46,916 nucleotides of DNA from Candidatus Uhrbacteria bacterium (GTDB lineage Bacteria > Patescibacteriota > Patescibacteriia > UBA9934), in the NCBI GenBank assembly GCA_943359345.1, contig CALRHE010000005.1, positions 1-46,916 on the forward strand, given 5' to 3'. Each line of letters opens with the position of its first letter. Positions within the stretch are counted from its first letter, which is position 1. Of the stretch, positions 6,560 through 15,881 are shown piece by piece. The translations under genes were made by a program, and so were the position numbers. Under the pieces are notes generated by a model, which worked only from the letters and a program-made list of their open reading frames with translations, was not told the origin of the DNA and did no database searches.

Positions 6560-7483
6560 ATGTTGAGTTATTTAAGGAACCCAATATTAATCTTTTCGCT
6601 ATTATTAGCTATATTTTTGCCAATGGTTGGTCGGGCAGCTATGTCGTCGACAAACTATCAAATTCGTTTTGACAGCGTCGGTGTGGGCGGTAGTGAAACA
6701 TCAAGTTCGTCCACCTATAAGGTACGTGATTCACTGGAATTCATTCAGGGAAGCGCTAGTTCTAGTTCATACCGTGTAGATCAGGGTTACCGTGGAGGGG
6801 TTTACGATCCGGTTGTGCATTTTAACGTTATTTCGCAGAATATTGCCTCGCAGGTGGCTGCGACAGCTATTACGAGTACTTCGGTGACGGTTACGGTGAC
6901 TACCGGTTACGCTACTGGCGATTACATCGTGGTGATCGCAAATGAGGGGTTGACTCAGGTGGCCGCCATGGGGCGCATAACCTCAGTAGCAGGATCAATC
7001 ATTAACGTTGATTTTTTTAGGTATTCAGCAAGTATACCGACTATTGATGGGTCTAATGATTATGTTTATGAACTAACCGGATCGTCTGTTCCGTTATCGT
7101 CCTTATCGCCAACTACCGTCTCGATGGGCATTATTGGTTGGGAAGTGGCGGCCGATGTACCTACTGGTTACAGAGTGTATGTCATGGAAAATCAAGATTT
7201 TCTCCTTTCAGGAGGCTCGAATTTTATTAATGATGTCGAGGACGGGGCAGTGACTGCGGAGCAGGAAGAGTATGGAGGTATGTCCTCAGACACATCCTTA
7301 TCTGCCTCTACTTTTGACACCGTGGATACGGCTTTCACTCCCAATCTTCAGCAAGTCGCTAGTCGTAGTCAATCCACCCTGAAGGCTCGTGATTTTTTGA
7401 CTCTCAAGGCAGCTGCCGCCGTAACTACGATTAACGGTGCCTATTCCCACACGCTTACGGTTGTCTTCGTAGGCAACTACTAG
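6560..7483 (+). CDS. Secreted surface-locus protein, function unknown
   Basis: 307 residues. The start is taken as ATG 6560, because the open frame before it lacks start support and the protein then begins with a clean signal peptide (MLSYLRNPILIFSLLLAIFL, cleaved near GRAA). The mature N-terminus is Ser/Thr-rich with a repeat-like motif: STNYQIRFDSVGVGGSETSS, then STYKVRDSLEF and SYRVDQGYRGG. I associate this 'STNY...SV..GG' style with secreted proteins of Patescibacteria. The remainder looks all-beta. It is the first gene right of the candidate origin and is followed after 3 nt by the DUF916-like gene, so it probably heads a surface operon. The molecular role is unknown. Confidence 0.8.
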   Translation: MLSYLRNPILIFSLLLAIFLPMVGRAAMSSTNYQIRFDSVGVGGSETSSSSTYKVRDSLEFIQGSASSSSYRVDQGYRGGVYDPVVHFNVISQNIASQVAATAITSTSVTVTVTTGYATGDYIVVIANEGLTQVAAMGRITSVAGSIINVDFFRYSASIPTIDGSNDYVYELTGSSVPLSSLSPTTVSMGIIGWEVAADVPTGYRVYVMENQDFLLSGGSNFINDVEDGAVTAEQEEYGGMSSDTSLSASTFDTVDTAFTPNLQQVASRSQSTLKARDFLTLKAAAAVTTINGAYSHTLTVVFVGNY

Positions 7484-7486
7484 GTT

Positions 7487-8356
7487 ATGCGTTCCTGGAT
7501 TTCGATCTGGATTGCGAGTATAGGCGTGTTGTGTCTAATCTCACCAGCTAGCGCGGCAGTTCTCGATCCAGACTCAGTTACCTTGAACGTTCTACCTGGA
7601 AACAAGCTGCAACAAACATTAAGTCTCGAAAACGATGCTGCCGAGCTCAAGACCTACCGTTTGCAGGTGAGTGGCATATCATTCGGCTCATCAGCTGATG
7701 ACTTACGCTTTGAAGACCTAGAAACTGTTAAGAGGGCTTGGATTGTACTTGATCAGAGTGAATTTTCCGTTGGTCCAGGTCAGACACAAGTGATGAACAT
7801 GGAGATTAATGTTCCTGACGCCACTGACGAGCAGGTATTTTCGTTTGCGGTGATCGCTATCGAACAAGCCACTGACGGAGCAGGCGTGGGTGTAACGAGT
7901 GGTTTGGCCTCACTATTTTTTATTGAGATCGGGGAAGGGTTACAGCCAGCTCTGGAGCTTGAGACGTTTGGGGTTGTATCTGATAACGATCGCCAACTAC
8001 CTGTGCGTTTTGCTAGCTTACTTGCGAATACTGCTGCAGGATTATCAACACCAGACATCGGTATAGTCATCAAAAATATGTGGGGCAAAAAGATTGAGCT
8101 AATTTCACTCAATCCTACACAGCGACGCTTACCGGGCTTTACGCACCGAGTGTTTTCTGAGGAATGGCAGGGAAGCGCTTGGCGTTTTGGCAAGTATTCT
8201 GCAGAGCTATTCGTTTTTGCTGATGAAGCTAGTCCGCCAATAATTGCCAGCACCAGCATGGTATTATTGCCTTGGCGCACACTCAGTGTTTTTGGTGTTA
8301 GCGGCCTGTTTTTGGCCGGAGTTATTTACTCTTTTACACGTGTTCGGCGCCGTTAA
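7487..8356 (+). CDS. DUF916/WxL-binding-like membrane-anchored protein
   Basis: 289 residues with a signal peptide (ISIWIASIGVLCLISPASAA), about 210 residues of beta-sandwich character, and a C-terminal membrane helix (about 262-282) ending in the positive stop RVRRR. The opening LDPDSVTLNVLPGNKLQQTLSL and the later QSEFSVGPGQTQVMNMEINVP resemble the DUF916 domain of Gram-positive WxL-type systems, where 'P....g...i.V.N...' strands bind wall or surface partners. This is an extracytoplasmic adaptor held in the cytoplasmic membrane. It lies 3 nt after the upstream gene and 1 nt before the next start, so it is almost certainly in one transcript. The domain assignment is by pattern only. Confidence 0.7.
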   Translation: MRSWISIWIASIGVLCLISPASAAVLDPDSVTLNVLPGNKLQQTLSLENDAAELKTYRLQVSGISFGSSADDLRFEDLETVKRAWIVLDQSEFSVGPGQTQVMNMEINVPDATDEQVFSFAVIAIEQATDGAGVGVTSGLASLFFIEIGEGLQPALELETFGVVSDNDRQLPVRFASLLANTAAGLSTPDIGIVIKNMWGKKIELISLNPTQRRLPGFTHRVFSEEWQGSAWRFGKYSAELFVFADEASPPIIASTSMVLLPWRTLSVFGVSGLFLAGVIYSFTRVRRR

Positions 8357-8357
8357 T

Positions 8358-10808
8358 GTGTTTACACGCACAGGGGGTTTTCAGCGATCAATACGTGTTC
8401 TGATTACGATCCTAGCAGTGGTCGTAAACAGTTTTTTTGTGTTGCCAGCTGGAGTAAAGGCGGCTACGGTTGATAATCTTACTGATCAACCATCATCACT
8501 CCAGATTTCGACAGCCTCAAATCATAAGTTTACGTTCACGCTAGTTGATGCTTGGAGTGAAACCGAATCGATCGTGTTTACGTTTCCAACGGCTTTTGAT
8601 ACTTCTACTGTTACCGCTACTGATGTTGACCTTTCACATGACGCAAGTGATCTAACTATTGCTAATGTTTGTGGACAGGTGCAAATTTCTGTCATCATGA
8701 CTGCCGACGTTTTAACCTTAACTCGCTGCTCGGGAGCAGCTGGTACAGCCTCACTTGGTACGGTTGTGACCATTGAGGTGGGTACCAACGCTTCGTTCGG
8801 TGGTAATGGCGTAAATCAAATTACAAATCCTTCAACAGAAGCCACTTATTATATTGCGCTTGGTGGGACATCTGGAAATGATGGATCTATTCCGCTTCCA
8901 ATTGGACCCCGGAGTGGCGCTGGTGTTTCGGTGAGTTTTAGTGGCGGAACGACTAGTACGGGTGATGGCGGAGATGAGAATGGTGGAAATGACGGAGGTG
9001 GACCCCCAGACCCTGATCCGGACCCCGACCCTGATCCAGATCCTGATCCGGACCCAGAGCCCGATCCTGATCCAGACCCTGATCCGGACCCTGATCCGGA
9101 CCCTGAAGATGATCCGCGAGACGAGCCCGAAGACGGTCAGGGTGATGATCCAGAGGATGACTCTGACTCAGAATCTGAAGACGATAGCTCCGTCGAGCCT
9201 AGAGAGGAGGGAGAGGTGATTATTGATATCGATGTTTTTGCCGTCCCGGGCCTTGAGTTGGATGAAGGCGGAGAAGGTATCGAGGTTTTACCAAATTCTC
9301 CAGCTATTGTTGTAGTTGATGTTGAGGCTGATCAGGAGCCGACGGCAGTTTTGGTGGTGATTGGTGACGAGGAATACGTACTCTCGCCTAACGATGACGG
9401 GACTTTTTCTGGCTTGATAATTTCTCCTGAAGGTGACGACGTGATTGGAGCCGTGGCGATTTTTGAAGATGGTACCAGGAGCACACAAACTGTCCTAATT
9501 GACGTGGTGGGAGGTGGCAGTGTTTACGAGTTGCTTAATGGCGAGAGAATTTTAGTTAGCAACAGCGTGGTAACGGCGTACGTGCTATCGCAGGGGCAAG
9601 AGACAGCTTGGTTGGCGGGTGTTTATGGTCAAAATAATCCCATTGTAACCGCGACCGGGTATTTTTCGTGGTATGCCCCTAACGGGACATATGTCATTTA
9701 TGCCAATAAAGAGGGGTATGAAGAAGGGAGCGAGACTGTTAAAGTCACAAATAATATTTTGGTGGCTCAAATTGAGGTTTCGCGCGAACTGAATTTACTC
9801 TTCGAACTACCGCCACAAATTGAAGAAACCGTAGAAGATGTACGAGATTTACTGAATACCCCGGAGGCTAAAACTATAGCCAATATTGCCTTGCCGGTGG
9901 CGGTGGCTGTGGCCACTAGCACGGCAGTAACTCTGGCTCTAGGTTTCAATCTTTTGCCGTATTTACAATATTTGTTTACCTCACCGCTGCTGTTGTTTGG
10001 TCGGAGAAAACGCCAGGCTTATGGGGTAGTTTATAACGCAGTCACCAAAGTGCCGGTAGAGTTAGCCATTGTTCGCCTCTATCACCTGCCAGACAACCGC
10101 TTGGTTAAGCAGGTAGTGACTAGCCCTGAGGGAAAATACAGCTTATCTGTTGACCCAGGCAAGTACAGACTCGAGGTTAGTAAATCCGGTTTTGAGTTTC
10201 CTAGTCAGTATCTTAAAAATATTCATGTTGACGATAAATTTTTGGATGTTTACTTGGGCGAACTTTTAGAGGTGACTGAAAAAGACGCAGTAGTTACAGC
10301 GAATATTCCGATTGACCCCCTGCAAACAGAGGCTTTTCATGCGCCGCGAATTCTGGCCTTTAGGCGCTTTGTCCGAACTTTCCAAATGTTGACCGTACCG
10401 GCTGGCGTCATTTTGTCGGTAGGGGTGTTCATTATTAGCCCGTCAATTTTTGCCGGCAGCATGATTGGCGTGCAGTTTGTTGTCATGTTGTTGGTGCTCA
10501 GATTAGCTAAACCCAAGAAGCCGAAGGGGTGGGGGGTTATTTATGATGAAAAGACGCATAGGCCTGTGGGCAATGCCATCATCCGTATCTTCGAACCGAA
10601 GTATAATAAGCTGGTCGAGACGGCGCTTAGTGACAGTCTCGGCAGGTATTCGTTTTTACTCGGGCCGAACGAGTATTACGCAACCTACAATAAGCCTGGT
10701 TACGTAGAGAAAATAGTCAGGTCAATTGATTTCAAGGATAAACCAGAGCCAACCCCGTGGTCGGCCAATACGGTGTTGCAACATGTATCGGAGGAACAGC
10801 ATGTTTAA
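8358..10808 (+). CDS. Large membrane protein with Asp-Pro linker and carboxypeptidase-regulatory-like domains
   Basis: 816 residues from GTG 8358, one base after the previous stop. An ATG at 8244 is in frame but would overlap the upstream gene by 113 nt. Order: signal peptide (VLITILAVVVNSFFVLP); beta domain with CGQ...RCS cysteines; glycine-rich stretch; an acidic (Asp-Pro)n linker coded by a hexanucleotide tandem repeat (9007-9105); Ig-like strands; a carboxypeptidase-regulatory-like repeat ending VYANKEGY-type; two hydrophobic segments (nt ~9880-10000) then GRRKRQ; a second regulatory-like repeat (SPEGKYSLSVDPGKYRLEV); two more helices (nt ~10390-10510); and a third repeat (SDSLGRYSFLLGPNEYYATY). 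Alternating membrane helices and sandwich domains suggest a cell-envelope scaffold. Function is unproven. Confidence 0.8.
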   Translation: MFTRTGGFQRSIRVLITILAVVVNSFFVLPAGVKAATVDNLTDQPSSLQISTASNHKFTFTLVDAWSETESIVFTFPTAFDTSTVTATDVDLSHDASDLTIANVCGQVQISVIMTADVLTLTRCSGAAGTASLGTVVTIEVGTNASFGGNGVNQITNPSTEATYYIALGGTSGNDGSIPLPIGPRSGAGVSVSFSGGTTSTGDGGDENGGNDGGGPPDPDPDPDPDPDPDPDPEPDPDPDPDPDPDPDPEDDPRDEPEDGQGDDPEDDSDSESEDDSSVEPREEGEVIIDIDVFAVPGLELDEGGEGIEVLPNSPAIVVVDVEADQEPTAVLVVIGDEEYVLSPNDDGTFSGLIISPEGDDVIGAVAIFEDGTRSTQTVLIDVVGGGSVYELLNGERILVSNSVVTAYVLSQGQETAWLAGVYGQNNPIVTATGYFSWYAPNGTYVIYANKEGYEEGSETVKVTNNILVAQIEVSRELNLLFELPPQIEETVEDVRDLLNTPEAKTIANIALPVAVAVATSTAVTLALGFNLLPYLQYLFTSPLLLFGRRKRQAYGVVYNAVTKVPVELAIVRLYHLPDNRLVKQVVTSPEGKYSLSVDPGKYRLEVSKSGFEFPSQYLKNIHVDDKFLDVYLGELLEVTEKDAVVTANIPIDPLQTEAFHAPRILAFRRFVRTFQMLTVPAGVILSVGVFIISPSIFAGSMIGVQFVVMLLVLRLAKPKKPKGWGVIYDEKTHRPVGNAIIRIFEPKYNKLVETALSDSLGRYSFLLGPNEYYATYNKPGYVEKIVRSIDFKDKPEPTPWSANTVLQHVSEEQHV
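9007..9105 (+). repeat. Hexanucleotide tandem repeat coding an (Asp-Pro)n linker
   Basis: About 16 degenerate units of GAYCCN (GACCCT, GATCCG, GATCCA and so on) coding alternating Asp-Pro, with single Glu interruptions, inside the 8358-10808 gene. The repeat length could vary by slippage and so change linker reach. Confidence 0.85.
10790..10794 (+). promoter_or_regulatory. Strong SD deciding the start of the 1692-residue gene
   Basis: GGAGG six nt before ATG 10801, lying inside the 3' end of the preceding gene. It fixes this start rather than the in-frame upstream ATG at 10726 and implies translational coupling. Confidence 0.85.
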
Positions 10809-13800
10809 GCTAGGTAAATATAGGACTAAACGAACACTCGCCAGAGTGCTGTTGGCGTGTGTTTGGGTTTTTCAGATATCGTTTTTACTGACGCCGACGG
10901 TTGCACTAGAAGCTGCCTCGGCACCAAATATAGTTAATTATCAAGGTCGCGTTTTGAATGCTAACGGCATTCCGGTTACCGATACTAGCCTGAGCATGAT
11001 TTATGAGCTGTACACAACCGTGTCGGGTAGTACGTGTGTGTGGTCAAACTCGTCAGCAACTTGTGCTTCGGCCACAGCTCGTTCAGTAACTCTGACTGAC
11101 GGCTTGTTTTCTGAGCAACTTGGCGACACAACGGCCACTTACGCTGCTATAAGCGATAGTATTTTTGGTGATAACGCGGCGCTTTTCTTACAAGTCACGG
11201 TTGGCGGGGAGACCCTGACACCACGTAAGCAAATTGTGGCTGCCCCGTATGCACTTAACTCTGATACCGTCGATGGCCTTGACGCTGATACCGATGGAGC
11301 CACGGCAAGCGCACTGGTAGCTCTCAACTCATCTGGTAATGCTATTTTTACTGGCGATCCAACCGGGGCGACTGTGTCTACGGGTGTGGTTTTCATTAAT
11401 CCGGCCGGGGCAGCTACTAACGAAACAATTTTTGGAATCGGTGATAATGCCAGCGATCGCTTCAGGGTTGATAAAGAGGGAGATGTGTTCATTAAGACCA
11501 TCGAACTTGATGGCGTAGGCACGACCAATACTACTTCTGGTGCATCGTTGGTGGGTGCTTTTGATGAATTCGCGCAGTCAAGCTCAACTACAGTTCAGGA
11601 CGTGCTTGATGATCTTGATTCGGTACTGGACGGCATTGTGACCGGCGGCGGGGCCTCCAAGTGGACCGATGGCGGCACTTTTACGCATTTGACGGCTGTG
11701 ACTGACGATCTTGTGATTGGTGACAGCACAGTGGCTGGAGCTTCATTGTTTTTTGATGAAAGCGCCGGTCAACTTGATGTGGGTACTGACAGCGCCTTAG
11801 CTGGAACGCTCAAGCTATTTAGTGCTACGGCGGCTACGTCAGACCCGACCTTGGCAGCTGACACGAGTGGAAATTTAGATATCACTGCTACGACAGTAGA
11901 GCTTTCAGGTGATTTGTTAATTACAGGTGGTGATTTGACCTCAACCTCAGCCACCTTTAATTTCTTAGACGCAGCCTCCAACTCGACCACCCTTGATATT
12001 GGAGGCGTGACTACGGATTTGGGAAACACCATAAATATAGCTACCAATGCTACTTCCGCTGATACGATTACGATTGGTAATACCCATGTGTCTACTGCGT
12101 TTGCGTTGACGGGCGGTGATGAATGGTCAATTTCAGCTGCCGGTCTTATTACCACGGCTGATGATATCGCTGTGAACGGCGACGACATCACTAGCGATGG
12201 CACTTTGACCATAAATGCCTCGAGCACGGTGCAATTAGGTACTAACGATGATTGGGCCGCTACCGGTGACGCCCTGTTTACACTGAGTGATGCTGAGGAA
12301 TTTATTGTTTCAAACACTGGCACTGCGAATATTATACTGGCACTTTCATCCACAGGAGATTTCAATATTCAAGATGTGGCCACGAATGTATTTAGCGTGC
12401 AGGATACGGGTTTTGTACGGGTTGGGAGTGGTTCTAGCACTAATAGCAATGAGGGTTTAGTGATTGATATAGCTAATATTACTGGGATCACCTCTACATA
12501 TCGGGCTTTTTTGAGCGGCGACATGACTATTGGCGTAGCGAGTGCGACTACGGTAGCCACTCAATATGCCAACGAATTTTTGGGAGCAACCTTGTCTGGT
12601 GTAGCCGGTGGTGGGACCGAGACAATAACCACGGCAGCTACTATTCGGATTGATGCCCCTACTAATGGAGGCAATCTGACAATTACTAATGGCCCATATG
12701 CCTTATTTGTTGATTCCGGTTCGACTCGTTTAGATGCGGACCTGATAGTTGGCGGTGCTACCTCAGCTACCGAAACACTTACAGACGGTGGTGCTGGTTT
12801 TCTGCAAGATGGTGATGATTTATTCGTGGCCGGGTCGGCTGGCGTGGAAGGGATGATTTTTACTGACACCGGTCTGACCGTGGAGTCAGGTGGCGACATT
12901 ACTTGCGTTGATTGTCTCACCTTCACAGATTTTACTGACAGTATGACGCTTGATGCGGCTACGACAGTGGTTCACAGTACACTTAACTTTACTCACGATC
13001 TTGATTCAACTGGCGATTTCGTGATTCAAGATAACGGTGGTGCCCTGTTGACTGTAAATGATGACACCACAGTTGACTACGCAACGGCGGCAACTACTAC
13101 CGATGCTTGGGATGTGAGTTTCAATACGCTTACTGCCGGTAAGGGATTTGATATTGATTTAAACGCCTTGACTACTGGCCAGGGTTTTGACCTTGGCAGC
13201 ACCTCGAGCACGCTCACAAGTGGAGATTTTTTCGTAGCTAACCACGCGGGTACATATACAGCTAACACCACTTTGAGCGGAAACGTTTTAGACCTTGATC
13301 GCAACTTGCAGATGAATGGCGTTGGTCAAACATTGGCGGTGACTGGTTCGTTGGTTACGATCACTAGCGCCATGACTCAAACGGCCGGTACGCTTACAGA
13401 TACCTCAGTGCTCTTAGAAATTGATCAAAGCTACACCTCGGCCAGTGGACACGTTATCGATGTAGCTAACGCGGGCACTGGGTCATCTATCTTCGTTGAC
13501 CCTGCTGGTAACACAGGTACCACTGTTAGTACCACTGCCGGAGGAGCGGTACATATTGATAACACTTCTAACGCTAACCACGGTTTAACAGTTTATAGCA
13601 ATCAAAGTGGCGCTTCAGCTTCGGCATTGGCTTTGGTGTTTAACGACAACGCAGCTTTTGACGTTAATGTCCAAGAAATCCGCAATGATTCTACGGATAC
13701 TGTCGCCTCGTCAAGTCTTGTGATCACTCAAAACGTGGTGGCCGACGCCACTACTGCTGCCACCTCCCAAGCTTTAGTCATTAACGTTAATGAGGCAGCT

Positions 13801-15879
13801 AATAATGATGAGGTCATCTTAATCTTGTCTGACGCCGACGGCACACCAGACGCTGAGTTCCGTCTTGAAAACGACGGCGATCTATTTGCTGACGGAGCTG
13901 CTTATAACGCCGGTGCTGACTACGCTGAATTCTTTTACACCCTTGATAGTTCACTTGGAGCCCACCATGTAGTTTGTCAGGACCTGGTCAATAATTTAGC
14001 TGTTAAAAAATGTGGACTTGGCGACCCTACTGTGGTTGGAGTAATCTCCACTAATCCTGGTTTCGTGGGTAACAATATTCCTGGTGCTGAAGGCTCCCTT
14101 GAGGGCCATCCCAACTATCGCATGGTTGGTTTGGAAGGTCAGGTAGACACTTTTGTTACTGCCGCTGACGGCCCAGTAGCAATTGGTGACCCACTAACTG
14201 CTTCGACCGTTACCGCAGGTTACGCTGGCAAAGCTCTGGACGCTGGTCGGATTATTGGCTTTGCACTCCAGCCCATGAGCGCCGGAAGCGGTTTGATTAA
14301 GGTGCGCATTTCACCAACCTGGCATGCTGGCGACTTACTTAATGAGCAAGGTGAAGTGAGTTTATTTACTAATGAGCTGGCACTTGAATCACTCACAAGC
14401 GCTACCGCCAAATCTCAGGCGGTCGATTCAAACGGACTTGCGTTTCGAGGTTCAGTTTGGAATGGTACAGCTGCACAAACATTGACTATGTCGGTATCTA
14501 ATAAAGTAACCGACATCAATAATTATCGTTTGTCTGTTGCAAATACACTTGGCGCTGAGGTAGCCTACATTAATAATCTTGGAGACCTTGTACTCTCTGG
14601 CAAACTCTATCCGGCCAATCAAGTCACGGCCCAGACATCGGCGTATATTTACTATGACAGCAGCGGGGTAGGTTACATGCGTACCAATGCTGCTGGTTGG
14701 GGGAGCAACGCAACAGATTTTGCTACCATGTTGCCATCACCTGAGGTGTTGAAGCCTGGGGACGTGGTGGTATTTGGTGATGGTGCCGAACAGGTAAAAC
14801 TATCCACCGGACAACCTTACGACGATCGTATCGCCGGCGTTGTATCGACTCGTTCAGGCTTTTTAGCGGGTATCAACACAGCCGGTGAGAGCCCGATTGC
14901 GTTTAGCGGTCGCGTACCCACCCGGGTCAACACCGAAAACGGAATTATCGCTATTGGTGATCCACTTACCACCTCAAGCACACCGGGTGTGGCTATGAAG
15001 GCTACTGAGCCAGGGCCGATTGTTGGTTACGCCTTACAACCATGGTCATCTGATTCAGGTCTGATCACCGTATTTATTCGAGCCTCTTACTATGATGGCG
15101 ACGGTGCTAATGTGCCGGCCATCGTCGCCGCCCCAATTTCAGAAGTTGGTCAAGCTTCTGAGCTAGCAAGCCTGAATTTGAACGGTGGGCCAATTACCTC
15201 AGTGGGTCTAATCGCAGGTCTAGGTAATAGCTGGTATTTAAGTGAATTCGGAGACCTGGTTACTAAAGGCAGATTAGTGCAGATAATTAAGTCATATCAA
15301 AATGAGGATGTTGAGACCTACGCCTCGGCTACTACTGAAATGACGGTGCAAATTTCAGGCACAGTCACGCTTAACAGTGACAGAGCTACGGTTAAATTTG
15401 AAGATATTGATCCGGAGTTTAACGACATCATTGCAACGACTGCACCTTATCGTGTGCTGGTCACCCCTTCAGGAGTAACCGGACAACTGTATGTGACAGA
15501 GCGCAGTCTGAGCGGTTTCACAATTCATTCAGAAAGTTCAGCAAACGGTGTGTTAGTGGATTGGTTGGTGATCGCATATCACAAGGATTATGAGCCAGAA
15601 CCAGCCACCCTTTCAGAGGAGCTAAATGACGACGAAGAAGTGGTCGAGCCTGTACTTGAAACACCGGCACCAGTAACAGATAGCGGTGACAATCAACTTG
15701 AAGAGCCTGTGATTACTGAACCAGAGCCAGAGCTTACGGTTTCAGAGCCAGCGGTGGAGCCTGTGGCTGATCCGATCGAGCCCGAACCCGATATCTCTGA
15801 AATCATCGACCCAGTTGTTGCTGAGGCGGTTCCGGTAGTGGAATCTGAGCCTGTGCCTGAATTTGAGCCTGGGTTGTAG
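10801..15879 (+). CDS. Giant secreted fibre-like surface protein
   Basis: 1692 residues from ATG 10801 (SD GGAGG; overlaps the previous stop by 8 nt). A basic start and hydrophobic segment (ARVLLACVWVFQISFLLTP) form the signal peptide. The next domain (NIVNYQGRVLNANGIPVTD ... RKQIVAAPYALNSDTVDG) is a pattern seen at the start of tail-fibre-like proteins. About 900 residues of Thr/Ser/Asp/Gly-rich beta-repeat sequence follow (GDLLITGGDLTSTSA, NTINIATNATSADTITIG). Near 13918 YAEFFYTLDSSL opens a module like phage intramolecular-chaperone (peptidase G2) domains. The unit 'GVIST.PGF ... IGDPLT ... GRIIGFALQP' occurs twice (about 14035-14310 and 14835-15080). The tail is Pro/Glu-rich. Likely an extended adhesin or fibre. 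Confidence 0.85.
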   Translation: MFKLGKYRTKRTLARVLLACVWVFQISFLLTPTVALEAASAPNIVNYQGRVLNANGIPVTDTSLSMIYELYTTVSGSTCVWSNSSATCASATARSVTLTDGLFSEQLGDTTATYAAISDSIFGDNAALFLQVTVGGETLTPRKQIVAAPYALNSDTVDGLDADTDGATASALVALNSSGNAIFTGDPTGATVSTGVVFINPAGAATNETIFGIGDNASDRFRVDKEGDVFIKTIELDGVGTTNTTSGASLVGAFDEFAQSSSTTVQDVLDDLDSVLDGIVTGGGASKWTDGGTFTHLTAVTDDLVIGDSTVAGASLFFDESAGQLDVGTDSALAGTLKLFSATAATSDPTLAADTSGNLDITATTVELSGDLLITGGDLTSTSATFNFLDAASNSTTLDIGGVTTDLGNTINIATNATSADTITIGNTHVSTAFALTGGDEWSISAAGLITTADDIAVNGDDITSDGTLTINASSTVQLGTNDDWAATGDALFTLSDAEEFIVSNTGTANIILALSSTGDFNIQDVATNVFSVQDTGFVRVGSGSSTNSNEGLVIDIANITGITSTYRAFLSGDMTIGVASATTVATQYANEFLGATLSGVAGGGTETITTAATIRIDAPTNGGNLTITNGPYALFVDSGSTRLDADLIVGGATSATETLTDGGAGFLQDGDDLFVAGSAGVEGMIFTDTGLTVESGGDITCVDCLTFTDFTDSMTLDAATTVVHSTLNFTHDLDSTGDFVIQDNGGALLTVNDDTTVDYATAATTTDAWDVSFNTLTAGKGFDIDLNALTTGQGFDLGSTSSTLTSGDFFVANHAGTYTANTTLSGNVLDLDRNLQMNGVGQTLAVTGSLVTITSAMTQTAGTLTDTSVLLEIDQSYTSASGHVIDVANAGTGSSIFVDPAGNTGTTVSTTAGGAVHIDNTSNANHGLTVYSNQSGASASALALVFNDNAAFDVNVQEIRNDSTDTVASSSLVITQNVVADATTAATSQALVINVNEAANNDEVILILSDADGTPDAEFRLENDGDLFADGAAYNAGADYAEFFYTLDSSLGAHHVVCQDLVNNLAVKKCGLGDPTVVGVISTNPGFVGNNIPGAEGSLEGHPNYRMVGLEGQVDTFVTAADGPVAIGDPLTASTVTAGYAGKALDAGRIIGFALQPMSAGSGLIKVRISPTWHAGDLLNEQGEVSLFTNELALESLTSATAKSQAVDSNGLAFRGSVWNGTAAQTLTMSVSNKVTDINNYRLSVANTLGAEVAYINNLGDLVLSGKLYPANQVTAQTSAYIYYDSSGVGYMRTNAAGWGSNATDFATMLPSPEVLKPGDVVVFGDGAEQVKLSTGQPYDDRIAGVVSTRSGFLAGINTAGESPIAFSGRVPTRVNTENGIIAIGDPLTTSSTPGVAMKATEPGPIVGYALQPWSSDSGLITVFIRASYYDGDGANVPAIVAAPISEVGQASELASLNLNGGPITSVGLIAGLGNSWYLSEFGDLVTKGRLVQIIKSYQNEDVETYASATTEMTVQISGTVTLNSDRATVKFEDIDPEFNDIIATTAPYRVLVTPSGVTGQLYVTERSLSGFTIHSESSANGVLVDWLVIAYHKDYEPEPATLSEELNDDEEVVEPVLETPAPVTDSGDNQLEEPVITEPEPELTVSEPAVEPVADPIEPEPDISEIIDPVVAEAVPVVESEPVPEFEPGL

Positions 15880-15881
15880 GC

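Noticed and set aside
11139-13304. Several minus-strand open frames opposite the giant fibre gene
   Set aside because: They are shadows of the Thr/Ser/Ala-rich repeat codons and have no start signals or recognisable domains.
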